32,619 nucleotides of DNA. It comes from Brachybacterium endophyticum. GTDB taxonomy: Bacteria; Actinomycetota; Actinomycetes; Actinomycetales; Dermabacteraceae. Positions 26,166-32,589 of the stretch are shown here, one piece after another. Both the position numbers and the translations under genes were made by a program. Location: NCBI RefSeq assembly GCF_003130585.1, contig NZ_QFKX01000010.1, positions 1 to 32,619 of the forward strand. The letters are read 5' to 3'. The notes under the pieces were generated by a model. It was given only the letters and a program-made list of their open reading frames with translations, was not told the DNA's origin and searched no databases. How positions within the stretch are numbered: position 1 is the first letter of the stretch; every line of letters starts with the position of its first letter.

Positions 26166-26275
26166 GTGGGAGACTGCGCGTGGAGGGGCGGTTCTTACGG
26201 CTGTAGGAGATGATGACGCCGCCCCTCCACCCCCGTCGTAAAGTGCCCCATCTCCTCCGGGAGGTGGGGCACTTT
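26166..26275 (+). ncRNA. Hairpin-plus-terminator element H3-T4
   Basis: Leader GTGGGAGACT (26166-26175, identical to that of H1), then a perfect 12-bp stem GTGGAGGGGCGG (26180-26191) with CCGCCCCTCCAC (26219-26230) around a 27-base loop. A 16-bp hairpin follows at 26240-26275, flanked by AAA and TTT, so it can terminate transcripts from both sides; on the minus strand it lies 15 bases after the hicB-like stop. It is the best preserved member of the H-T family, bounded upstream by T5, so a free-standing small RNA of about 110 bases is plausible. Confidence 0.55.
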
Positions 26276-26289
26276 CGTACGTCCAGGGG

Positions 26290-26598
26290 TCAGGCTGACA
26301 TGAGCTGGTGCATGCACTGGGCGGACATGTAGAGTGCTTGCGCTGCTTCGCGATACGGAGTATGCGCGCACTCAACGCCCCCCTTCACGTCCTTGCGAAG
26401 AGCGCGAGCCGCCTCGTCGCCTGATGCGGGGACAATGGTCGCCTCGACTTCAGTGAGCTCGATGTCGAGTTCGAGCGCGATGAATTCTCGAGCTGCACTC
26501 TGAGCATCCCCGAGGGTGGCGGACTGCCCGTACGCGCCGACATCCGGGGCATCCAGCGTCCACCACTCACCCTCGCGAGCGGCAGTCACGGTGGCCAT
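26290..26598 (-). CDS. HicB family antitoxin-like protein, no HicA partner
   Basis: 102 residues. The N-terminal half has the HicB fold signature: an initial strand MATVTAAREGEWWTLDAP, DVGAYGQSATLGDAQSAARE and FIALELDIEL, comparable to type II HicB antitoxins of actinobacteria. The C-terminal 50 residues (VPASGDEAARALRKDVKGG and on) are mostly helical and have no clear HTH or ribbon-helix-helix. No HicA-type dsRNA-binding toxin of about 60 residues is found on either side, so it may be a solitary regulator. It is third in a tight minus-strand cluster, nine bases after the HTH gene, and ends at terminator T4. Confidence 0.7.
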   Translation of the reverse strand: MATVTAAREGEWWTLDAPDVGAYGQSATLGDAQSAAREFIALELDIELTEVEATIVPASGDEAARALRKDVKGGVECAHTPYREAAQALYMSAQCMHQLMSA

Positions 26599-26607
26599 CG
26601 CGTCTCG

Positions 26608-26814
26608 TCAATCACGAGCGCGAGGAGCGCCACGCCCCCGCCCGGGCCGTTGGGCGTTCCACCGGTCGATCGTCTCGGGCAGCCAGCCACGCGCCGCGTT
26701 GTGGCGCGTGCCGGTGATCGCGTCGGGCTCGGGCAGATTGTAGCGAGAGAGCGTCGCGGGCTTCACGCCGATCCGCTCGGCCACGTCGGTGCGGGCGAGG
26801 TAGTGGATCGTCAT
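26608..26814 (-). CDS. AlpA/excisionase-like small HTH protein
   Basis: A 68-residue DNA-binding protein starting MTIHYLARTDVAERIGVKPA, a MerR/AlpA-type helix-turn-helix, with TLSRYNLPEPDAITG and RGWLPETIDRWNAQRPGRG giving the conserved wing and 'W..ETI..W' ending of phage and ICE excisionase-like proteins. The ATG at 26814 overlaps the stop of the preceding small membrane protein as ATGA. A longer frame to 27027 has no fitting start. Such proteins control excision or expression of integrated elements, but no integrase is near this one. Confidence 0.75.
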   Translation of the reverse strand: MTIHYLARTDVAERIGVKPATLSRYNLPEPDAITGTRHNAARGWLPETIDRWNAQRPGRGRGAPRARD

Positions 26815-26975
26815 CGGGTGGCGCGCCGGGCGGCGATGAGGCTGATGGCGACGGCGGCCCCGATGATGGTCCCGGCGGCGATCGCCCATCCAGTTGCGCC
26901 GGCGTGGGCGGCCCAGGCGGTGAGTGTGGCTGCACCGATGGTCAGCCACGTGAAGGGCAGTGTCTTGTTCTTCAT
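26811..26975 (-). CDS. Small membrane protein
   Basis: A 54-residue protein, MKNKTLPFTWLTIGAATLTA at its start, then WAAHAGATGWAIAAGTIIG and AAVAISLIAARRATR. Two hydrophobic segments joined by a short loop and a basic C-terminus predict a small inner-membrane hairpin protein. The TGA overlaps the ATG of the HTH gene (ATGA), which is the main support that it is real. The ribosome site is weak. No family is recognised. Confidence 0.6.
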   Translation of the reverse strand: MKNKTLPFTWLTIGAATLTAWAAHAGATGWAIAAGTIIGAAVAISLIAARRATR

Positions 26976-27093
26976 GATGGGTTGCGTGGATACTGGCCGG
27001 GCGGGCGGTTCCGGGGTACTTGCGCACTCCGGCAGTGCCTATCGCGCCACTCGTCGTTCGCTTTTCGGACGTGGGGTGAGGTCGCCGATCGCC

Positions 27094-27144
27094 TCAACGA
27101 GAGCCGGGGCCGCGGCTGACGGCGCCGCCGAGCAGGTGGTCCAT
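27094..27144 (-). CDS. Very short ORF with a strong ribosome site
   Basis: ATG at 27144 follows GGAGAGGAGGAAG, one of the strongest Shine-Dalgarno sequences in the window, but the frame (MDHLLGGAVSRGPGSR) closes after 16 codons. It may be the start of a decayed gene or a leader peptide. The rest of 26976-27377 shows no gene. Confidence 0.25.
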   Translation of the reverse strand: MDHLLGGAVSRGPGSR

Positions 27145-27377
27145 GCTTCTTCCTCCTCTCCCTGCATCGTATTCCTGCCTGCTGCGACTCAACAAGGTCG
27201 TGAACTCCGCGTGGCGCGCTGGGGCCCCTGCTGGCCAAAGGTCGCCGTGCTCGCGAGCTTGCCTCCTGGCACTCGCGGCGCATGAGAGTCTCAATGCGCT
27301 GACGCTCCGACCTGACCGATGGAACTGAGATGCGACGCGCCTGACCCTCCGGGGACCCGGCGTACTGTCGACGCCAG

Positions 27378-27965
27378 GTGGGCGTCACTCCCGACTGGAT
27401 CTCCGTCAACGGCACCAACGGGGGCAGCGGCAGCGCTCCACTGGAGCTTGAAGCCCATGCGGGGCTCCGCTGTCGGAGAGGGCGGTGATCGTCCAGAACG
27501 CACTGGTCGGAATGAGGCTGCGAGACCGGATCGCGATCCGTTGCTCAGGGAAGATCGCCGTTGGCAACGACATCATCCGGCGTGAGGCCCTGGGCGCTGA
27601 CTTCTGCAGTGTCGCCCGTCCGATGATGATGGTGACGGCTGCATCCAAGCAGAGCACTGCAACACCAACCCGTGTCCCAGCGGCGTCGCCACGCAGGACG
27701 CCGCATCAGCGCCGTCGTCGCGGAGGACAAGGAGCCGCGCGGGCCATGCTCTCAGCCGTGCTGATGCTGGTTGCATGGGGATGGCATCGTTCGACGACCA
27801 GGATCCCGTCATATGCTGCGGCGCATCCACCCCGCCCATGAGACGCCCTATGAGGATCTCTGCTCCTAATTGGACGAGGACTAACTGCCCGAGGGCACCG
27901 GGGACGCCGCCTAGGCCCGCGCCTGGAAGCTCGCCGACGCCCATCGCTTCCAGGGCGCACGAGCG
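27378..27965 (+). pseudogene. FMN-binding glutamate synthase family protein, frameshifted remnant
   Basis: Three frames read in turn give the C-terminal half of the FMN-binding glutamate synthase domain. Frame 1 (27378-27462): VGVTPDWISVNGTNGGSGSA then PLELEAHAGL. Frame 2 (from about 27470): LSERAVIVQNALVGMRLRDR, SGKIAVGNDIIRR and ALGADFCSVARPMMM. Frame 3 (from 27637): GCIQAEHCNTNPCPSGVATQ, with the Cys pattern typical of the family. A fourth piece with in-frame stops (from 27810) has HMLRRIHPAHETPYEDL and ARAWKLADAHRF. At least two single-base shifts and several stops make it a pseudogene, and the N-terminal part is gone. These proteins transfer or handle the glutamate synthase FMN reaction; the remnant cannot. 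Confidence 0.75.
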
Positions 27966-28165
27966 GTCCACCATCGCCACAACACGCACCGCCGTGACGA
28001 CGACAAAGGGAACCGGCCGAAGACGGCTCGCAGGGCAGCTGATCGCTCCTCCTCGTGCTCCCACGTCTTGGGCGGGCCGTTGGCGTGCTCAAAGAGGCAG
28101 AACACGATGGTCACTGCCACCGTCAACGACTTCGTCACTGCCTCACCGATCGCCAGGGCGCGCAC
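27911..28165 (-). CDS. Uncertain small ORF with good ribosome site
   Basis: 84 codons from a GTG at 28165, with AGGAGG six bases upstream. The first 25 residues (VRALAIGEAVTKSLTVAVTI, then VFCLFEHANG) could be a membrane helix; the rest is charged and then Arg/Trp-rich, with weak coding character, and it overlaps the end of the glutamate synthase remnant. No family recognised. A decayed gene start is as likely as a real gene. 28166-28463 shows nothing else. Confidence 0.25.
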   Translation of the reverse strand: MRALAIGEAVTKSLTVAVTIVFCLFEHANGPPKTWEHEEERSAALRAVFGRFPLSSSRRCVLWRWWTARAPWKRWASASFQARA

Positions 28166-28463
28166 GGGTTGCCTCCTCCGGTTCCCTCGGGCATCGCTTA
28201 AGGCCGAGTGACCTACGCTCTGGTTTCTGACGATCACGCGGTTCCCGACGGCAAGGCAAATATTGCCTCCGCAGCGAACACGGATGCCGCAGAGCTCCCG
28301 ACTTACTCGGACACCCGCGGCTCCCGCCTGTGGCCGGAGGGCGGAGCTGCAAGGAGGCCTGCTCACGGCACGCCTGAAGCTGGTCTGCCAGTGGCATCAG
28401 TTATGAGACTACGGCGAGAGAAGTGGGGTGGTTCGAAGCGGAGCCACGCCGTACGGTGGTCAA

Positions 28464-29246
28464 ATGATGCTCAACCATGTCCGCCGAGGCCACGGAAGCC
28501 CTCTCGTGCTGGTCCACGGCCTCGGCGCTGGGCTGCGCTCCTGGGCTCCGATAGTCGACGCGTTGGCTGCTCGCCACGAGGTCATAGCGGTCGACCTTCC
28601 GGGATTCGGCAGTTCGCCACCCTTGCCTGGCGAGGTCTCGATCCACGCGCTCACAGACGCGGTCGCCCGGTTCCTTGCCGAGCAAGGCCTGGACGGCGCC
28701 GCCACCGCCGGGCAGTCGATGGGAGGACGAATCGTACTGGAACTCGCCAGGCGCGGGATCGGCGGTGACACCGTGGCGCTCGCCCCTGGCGGCTTCTGGA
28801 GCAGAGGCGAGCTTGCGGTCTTCAGTCACACGCTTCGACCCTCGATCGCGCTGGTGCGAGTCCTGCGCAGCGGTCTGCCGGCGCTGTCGCGCAATCCCGC
28901 CAGCCGGACCGCACTTCTTGCGCAGCTCTCGGCCCACCCTTGGTCACTCACGCAAGAGACCGTGCTGCCCGATCTCCTCGGGTTGGCCGATGCTGAGGCG
29001 ACCGACGCGGCCATGGATGCGCTGACCGAAGGACCCGGGCAGCAGGGAGCCGCACCCGAGGATGTTCCCGGTCGCGTCACCATCGGTTGGGGACGTCGGG
29101 ATCTCGTCACCTTTCCACGCCAGGCCCGTCGGGCTGTCGAGGCGTTCCCCAGTGCAGCGTTGCATTGGTTCTCCCGGTGTGGGCACTTCCCGCAGTGGGA
29201 TGCGCCGCAGGAGGCTACTGAGCTCATTCTCTCCAGGATCTGCTGA
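28464..29246 (+). CDS. Alpha/beta hydrolase
   Basis: 260 residues from ATG 28464 (ATG 28467 is also possible). Typical alpha/beta-hydrolase elements: oxyanion-loop motif LVLVHGLGAGLRSW, then VIAVDLPGFGSSPPLP, the nucleophile elbow TAGQSMGGRIVLEL with Ser in GQSMG near residue 92, an acid-region GWGRRDLVTFP and the catalytic His in SRCGHFPQWD near 245. The family includes esterases, lipases and C-C hydrolases; the substrate is unknown. It stands alone, with a small hairpin terminator just after it. Codon use fits the chromosome. Confidence 0.88.
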   Translation: MMLNHVRRGHGSPLVLVHGLGAGLRSWAPIVDALAARHEVIAVDLPGFGSSPPLPGEVSIHALTDAVARFLAEQGLDGAATAGQSMGGRIVLELARRGIGGDTVALAPGGFWSRGELAVFSHTLRPSIALVRVLRSGLPALSRNPASRTALLAQLSAHPWSLTQETVLPDLLGLADAEATDAAMDALTEGPGQQGAAPEDVPGRVTIGWGRRDLVTFPRQARRAVEAFPSAALHWFSRCGHFPQWDAPQEATELILSRIC

Positions 29247-29256
29247 GGCTCGCCTG

Positions 29257-29277
29257 AACCCCGCGCGACTCGGGGCT
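29257..29277 (+). terminator. Terminator of the hydrolase gene
   Basis: AACCCCG and CGGGGCTT form a short GC-rich hairpin with a seven-base loop, ending in CTTCT, 11 bases after the hydrolase stop. Confidence 0.55.
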
Positions 29278-29702
29278 TCTGGTGATCACCGGCGCGAATC
29301 AGGGCGGGGACTCCACGATGCTGCACGCGCAACAGAACACGCCGCTGAGACTCCGGTCGACGGTTCACCCCAACGCACGCGAACGCCCTAGCCGTGACCA
29401 ATCACGAAAGCGTTGGGAGCTGCGACGCACCCGGCGCAGCTTGAAGAGCACATCCTTGACCGCACCCCGCCCATCGGGAACCCGCTACCTGAGGGCCCTG
29501 CTCCCGGTGACGGGGAAGATCACCTCGATGCACGTTGCCGATCCCTCGCCCTTTGCCCCAACAGTGGGCATCGCGCGGGACCGATGACCCACAAGCCCAC
29601 CAACGCCGCTACCACACTCGTATCCAATGTGACGCCGCGTTTCAATCCCACACCTTCAACTCACCTACGAGGAAGGCTGCCGAAAGCGAACTTTTCAGCA
29701 GT
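29278..29702. other. Intergenic stretch, nothing recognised
   Basis: About 425 bases between the hydrolase terminator and the end of the pyrophosphatase gene. Frames are short and without family resemblance. No repeat, tRNA or clear terminator for the pyrophosphatase was seen. Confidence 0.5.
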
Positions 29703-30212
29703 TTACACGACGGTGAAATCATTCTCAAACTCCGTTCCCTTGGCACGTTCAAAGGAGCGCCGAATTTCCGCCTCCGCCTCCGCCCGGTCTCCCCAATGAG
29801 CGCCTTCGACACTCTTCCCTGGCTCAAGATCCTTATACACCTCGAAAAAGTGCTGGATCTCCATCCGGTGCATTTCCGAGACGTCGGTGAGCGCTCGTCT
29901 CCACGCCTGACGCCGCTCACCTACCGGAGCTGCGATGATTTTGTCGTCACCGCCGTGCTCGTCGCGCATGTGAAACATTCCGAGGGTCCGACACCGGATA
30001 AGACAACCAGGAAAGGTGGGTTCCTCGAGCAGGACGAGACAGTCCAAGGGGTCCCCGTCCTCTCCCAGTGTCCCCTCAATGAATCCATAATCGTCGGGGT
30101 ACCGCGTGGAGGTAAACAGCATCCGATCCAGTCGGATTCGATCGGAATGATGGTCGACTTCGTATTTGTTCCGATTCCCGCGCGGAATCTCGATGGTTAC
30201 TTCAAATTCCAT
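29703..30212 (-). CDS. ppa: Inorganic pyrophosphatase (family I)
   Basis: A 169-residue soluble pyrophosphatase, complete by family length. [20 protein letters not shown] at the start contains the conserved EIPRG..KYE, the signature EDGDPLD at 51-57 supplies the metal-binding Asp52, Asp54 and Asp57, and [11 protein letters not shown] precedes it; [13 protein letters not shown] carries the late Tyr and Lys. It cleaves PPi to phosphate with magnesium. AGGAG eight bases before the ATG is strong. Family I enzymes are the classical target of fluoride, which bridges the metals in the active site. Its position divergent from a fluoride riboswitch and crcB genes suggests a supplementary or fluoride-responsive copy; the housekeeping gene may be elsewhere. 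No riboswitch is visible on its own strand. Confidence 0.93.
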   Translation of the reverse strand: MEFEVTIEIPRGNRNKYEVDHHSDRIRLDRMLFTSTRYPDDYGFIEGTLGEDGDPLDCLVLLEEPTFPGCLIRCRTLGMFHMRDEHGGDDKIIAAPVGERRQAWRRALTDVSEMHRMEIQHFFEVYKDLEPGKSVEGAHWGDRAEAEAEIRRSFERAKGTEFENDFTVV

Positions 30213-30348
30213 TATTTTAGCTCCTCATCGAAGTGAAGTGGGCGGCCCGTCTGTGCCAGCGAGCCGACTCACCTTAACCCCGCTCGCACGGTGCTCAGGC
30301 AAGGGGACGGTATGACCGGGGCAGCGCTTGTGCAGACCGTCGATTGGG

Positions 30349-30354
30349 TAGCAT
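30349..30354 (+). promoter_or_regulatory. Possible -10 box for the riboswitch transcript
   Basis: TAGCAT lies ten bases before the riboswitch, which would put the transcription start within a few bases of 30361 and so at the start of the aptamer. A weak -35 (TTGTGC, 30328-30333) is 15 bases upstream. Confidence 0.45.
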
Positions 30355-30363
30355 GATGTGCAC

Positions 30364-30420
30364 GGCGATGGTGCTCGCCGGGGCCAGAAGGGCCCGAACC
30401 GCTTCGGCCGATGGCGCCTG
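30364..30420 (+). ncRNA. Fluoride (crcB) riboswitch
   Basis: The aptamer core is present in order: GGCGATGGTGCTCGCC (30364-30379), a GGGCC/GGCCC hairpin (30381-30395), GAACCGC (30396-30402) and GGCCGATGGCGCCT (30406-30419). GGCGA pairs with TCGCC, and the loop GGTGCT (30370-30375) can pair with GGCGCC (30413-30418) to form the pseudoknot that defines this class. The usual GCTGATG reads GCCGATG here. Fluoride with magnesium ions stabilises the fold. Downstream are a MutS-like fragment and two crcB segments, genes known to be under this riboswitch in other bacteria. Recognised from conserved positions and pairing; no covariance score was computed. Confidence 0.85.
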
Positions 30421-30439
30421 TGACGAGAGGAGTCACAGG
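30417..30439 (+). promoter_or_regulatory. Expression-platform hairpin over the ribosome site
   Basis: CCTGTGAC (30417-30424) pairs perfectly with GTCACAGG (30432-30439). The GAGAGGA loop is the Shine-Dalgarno for the GTG at 30439, and the first G of that start lies in the stem. CC at 30417-30418 is also the end of the pseudoknot strand GGCGCC, so the aptamer and the hairpin compete for it. Fluoride binding would free the ribosome site. No T-run is present, so control should be translational. Confidence 0.65.
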
Positions 30440-30723
30440 TGCGCCCTGAACCCGAAAACGCCTTCACCAGCATCTTGTGGCCACGTGGACGCGGCCATGA
30501 TGCGGAAGGCTCGGCCGAGAAGCCCGAGACATCAGCTCGCCTCCTCGTGGACTGCCTTCATGACCTTGCCCTGGACCAAGTGCTCGAGCGACTCGCCGAG
30601 GACGCAGCAGCTGCACGCGAGGCGTGGATACACCCGCTGACGACACTCGAAGACGTCAAGTACCGCCACGAAGTCTTCGCTGAACTGGAAGAGCCCAACT
30701 TTCGTAGCCCGTCGCGGCCCTGA
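30439..30723 (+). pseudogene. MutS-like protein, N-terminal fragment
   Basis: 94 codons from the riboswitch-controlled GTG. The sequence FTSILWPRG, LHDLALDQVLERLAEDA, IHPLTTLEDVKYRHEVFAEL resembles the N-terminus of the MutS-related ATPases (not canonical MutS) that open with a 'F.SILFP.G ... LNLDQ ... PL.D...YRHEV..DLE' pattern. It stops at 30723 where several hundred codons, including the ATPase domain, should follow; after about residue 88 the sequence no longer fits and the second half of a crcB gene begins. MutS-like genes of this kind are recorded under fluoride riboswitches. The fragment is probably inactive, but its translation start may still drive ribosomes into the region. Confidence 0.65.
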
Positions 30724-30952
30724 CCACGGACGGCGCCGCACCTTGCGGCTGCTGCTGGGCATCGGGTTCATCGGCGGCTACACCACCTATAGCGCCCTCG
30801 CTACCGACACGGCTCTGCTCATTGGCAGCGGTTCCGCAGGCACCGGCGTCGGGTATGCGCTCGGCACCGTCCTTCTCGGCGGAATCGCGACCTGGACCGG
30901 CATCCTGATCGCAAGCCTTGCCCACCAGCCCCGAACGGAGGCAAGGTCATGA
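30716..30952 (+). pseudogene. crcB/fluC, C-terminal half, first gene of the pair
   Basis: In frame from about 30716 the sequence RRRTLRLLLGIGFIGGYTTY then SALATDTALL is the middle of a Fluc channel (the GGYTT segment with the track residues), followed by two more hydrophobic stretches and the TGA at 30952. The N-terminal 45-50 residues, with the GxxGxxxR and GTxxxN motifs, are missing and replaced by the MutS-like fragment. A TTG at 30743 could start a short peptide, but it would lack two of four membrane segments. Its TGA overlaps the next ATG as ATGA. In actinobacteria two crcB genes usually form a heterodimeric channel, so loss of one half matters. Confidence 0.75.
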
Positions 30953-31326
30953 CCCCGTTGCTGTTCCTCGGTATCGCCCTCGCTGGCGGTCTCGGCTCCA
31001 CCTGTCGCCTCTACCTGGACGGAGTGATCCGCTCCCGGACGAGCGGAGGCATGCCGCTGGGCACGATCACAATCAATCTCACCGGTTCATTCCTACTCGG
31101 CCTGATCACTGGCTTCACCGCGAACCAGCTGCTCCCTGACACGTCCCAAATGATCTTAGGCGCCGGGTTCCTCGGCGGGTACACAACCTTCTCCACCGCC
31201 AGCTTCGAAACCATCCGCCTTATGCAAGAGCGCAGGTGGATTGCCGGTGGAATCAACGGTCTCGGCGTGCTGGCTGCCACTGCTCTCCTGGCAGGTCTCG
31301 GCCTCTGGCTCGGGAGCATCCCATGA
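30949..31326 (+). CDS. crcB: Fluoride ion exporter CrcB/FluC, second gene of the pair
   Basis: A complete 125-residue small membrane protein with four predicted membrane segments. Conserved blocks: GGLGSTCRLYLDG (GxxG...R), GTITINLTGSFLLGL with the pore Asn, and FLGGYTTFSTASFET with the central sodium-binding TTFST. The second Phe of the usual FSTFS box is Ala, which is seen in some members of heterodimeric pairs. Fluc proteins are dual-topology channels that let fluoride leave the cytoplasm. The start overlaps the stop of the crcB remnant (ATGA). It lies in the riboswitch-controlled transcript. With its partner truncated it must work as a homodimer or be impaired. Confidence 0.9.
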   Translation: MTPLLFLGIALAGGLGSTCRLYLDGVIRSRTSGGMPLGTITINLTGSFLLGLITGFTANQLLPDTSQMILGAGFLGGYTTFSTASFETIRLMQERRWIAGGINGLGVLAATALLAGLGLWLGSIP

Positions 31327-31547
31327 CCTCCACGAGTGTGATCCAGGATCCTCCCGCTGGTCCCCTATATCGGTGGTGTCGTCTTCGGGCAACGGCCACG
31401 AGGGCCTGACGAAGCCGAGTGGCGATGCTGCGTAGCGACATGAAGCAGGTACGAGTTAAGTACGACTTCCGCAGAGATGTGCCGTGAGTTCTGGTGAACC
31501 GGAGTGAGCACCCCTGAGCGTCAACCATTCCAAACCCCGAGGTCACA

Positions 31548-32464
31548 TGTCCCCACATGCACCCTGACACCAAACACGACCAGAGTAGATCGGTAGCCCG
31601 ATGGTAGCGCTCGACCTTCCCGTTGTGACGGGGCGTGTAGGGACGAGTCTGCTGGTGGCGGGAGACGAAAGTCCTGGTCGACTGGGCGAACTACCCGGCG
31701 CGGTAGTTGCTGCCGTTGTCCGTGACCAGAGGTGATCTTGGTGCTCCCGTGCGCGGTAAAGAACCCTCGCAAGCGGCAAAAGACGGCGCTGGTCGTGGCT
31801 GCTTTCTCATCTGCGACGACTTCGGTGTAGTCCCGGCGCGAGAAGACGTCGATCATGGAGTGGAGGTAGGCGTAGCCGACTTTCTGCTTGCGAGCACGTT
31901 TGCCGGCGAGGGCCTGTTTGCTGCCGCGTCCATGGGCTCGCCAGCCACAGCCGTCGAGGATCTTCCCGGCCCTTCTTCACGACCATGTGGACCAAGTGCC
32001 CGGGATAGCGGGCGGCAATCTTCCCCGGTTGGCGGAGGATCTCGCCGTCCGGGGTGATGTCCCTGATCCGATTCAAGCCCAGACGGTCCAACCACCTCGT
32101 CACCGAGCACACGCAACAGCGGATGCCGTGCGCGTCGGCGAGTTACCGGGCGATCCGGCGGCCCGACCATTTCTGCTCTCGCCTCCAGCTCTCGATCACC
32201 TCCACGACCTGCGCGGGCAGCTGCACGGGCCGATGCGAGGAAGCGCTTGAGCGATCCCCCAATGCCGCCTCGCCGCCTGCCCGGTAGCGCGAGACCCACT
32301 TTGACAGGGTCGAGCGAGCGATACGCAACTCGGCGGCAACCTGCGCGAGCGGACTCTCATCCTCGATGACGAGAGAGGCCGCTCGCTACCTTCCGAGCAC
32401 GATAAGCGTGCCATTACGGTGGGTCACGGAACGGGTCTCCTCCCGGACGATGGATGCTTAGACA
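31548..32464 (-). mobile_element. IS481-type insertion sequence, decayed
   Basis: About 0.92 kb. Read on the minus strand the right end starts TGTCTAAGCATCCATCG at 32464; the left end, read on the plus strand, starts TGTCCCCACATGCACCC at 31548. The two ends agree at 10 of 17 positions, and both begin with TGT as in IS481. The transposase between them is frameshifted. A perfect inverted repeat ACGATGGATG/CATCCATCGT (32447-32475) spans the right end and includes flanking DNA. No target duplication could be fixed. Left end assignment is tentative. Confidence 0.55.
31560..32427 (-). pseudogene. IS481 family transposase, multiple frameshifts
   Basis: The start is GTG 32427 after GGGAGGAG, reading VTHRNGTLIVLGR before a stop. 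After frame changes the rest can be followed: RIARSTLSKWVSRYRAGG then EAALGDRSS (helix-turn-helix, 32330-32240), EVIESWRREQKWSGRRIA, then CSVTRWLDRLGLNRIRDI, then the DDE-domain start MIDVFSRRDYTEVVADEK with ATTSAVFCRL (from about 31856). At least three frame changes separate these pieces, so no transposase can be made. The order HTH, short linker, rve integrase core is that of IS481. Confidence 0.75.
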
Positions 32465-32478
32465 CCATCCATCGTGCC

Positions 32479-32517
32479 GGTCACGGGGCCCGTTCCTTCA
32501 TCCCCACCCCGGTGACC
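32479..32517. repeat. Inverted repeat next to the IS end
   Basis: GGTCAC-GGGG and CCCC-GGTGACC pair with one bulged base around an 18-base loop just outside the IS481-type element. It may be a terminator-like hairpin of a former neighbour gene or part of an older IS. Confidence 0.3.
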
Positions 32518-32589
32518 ACAATGTCATGACCCACAACAACTAGGGCGTGTCTCCCATATGTGAGCGTGTAGGGGCGAGAAGGTCGAAGG

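Noticed and set aside
23880..26280. Hairpin-rich repeats as a CRISPR array
   Set aside because: The units are few, unequal in spacing (hundreds of bases), diverged, and lack regular spacers or cas genes.
29282..29590. Possible transposase remnant between the hydrolase and ppa
   Set aside because: A few words in frame (VHPNAR) recall IS481 N-termini, but no continuous family pattern could be followed.
30213..30360. A second fluoride riboswitch in front of ppa on the minus strand
   Set aside because: No GGnGATG core or matching 3' GCTGATG segment was found on that strand.
31323..31410. Short ORF overlapping the crcB stop by ATGA
   Set aside because: Only 28 codons, no recognisable features, and poor coding character; the overlap alone is weak support.
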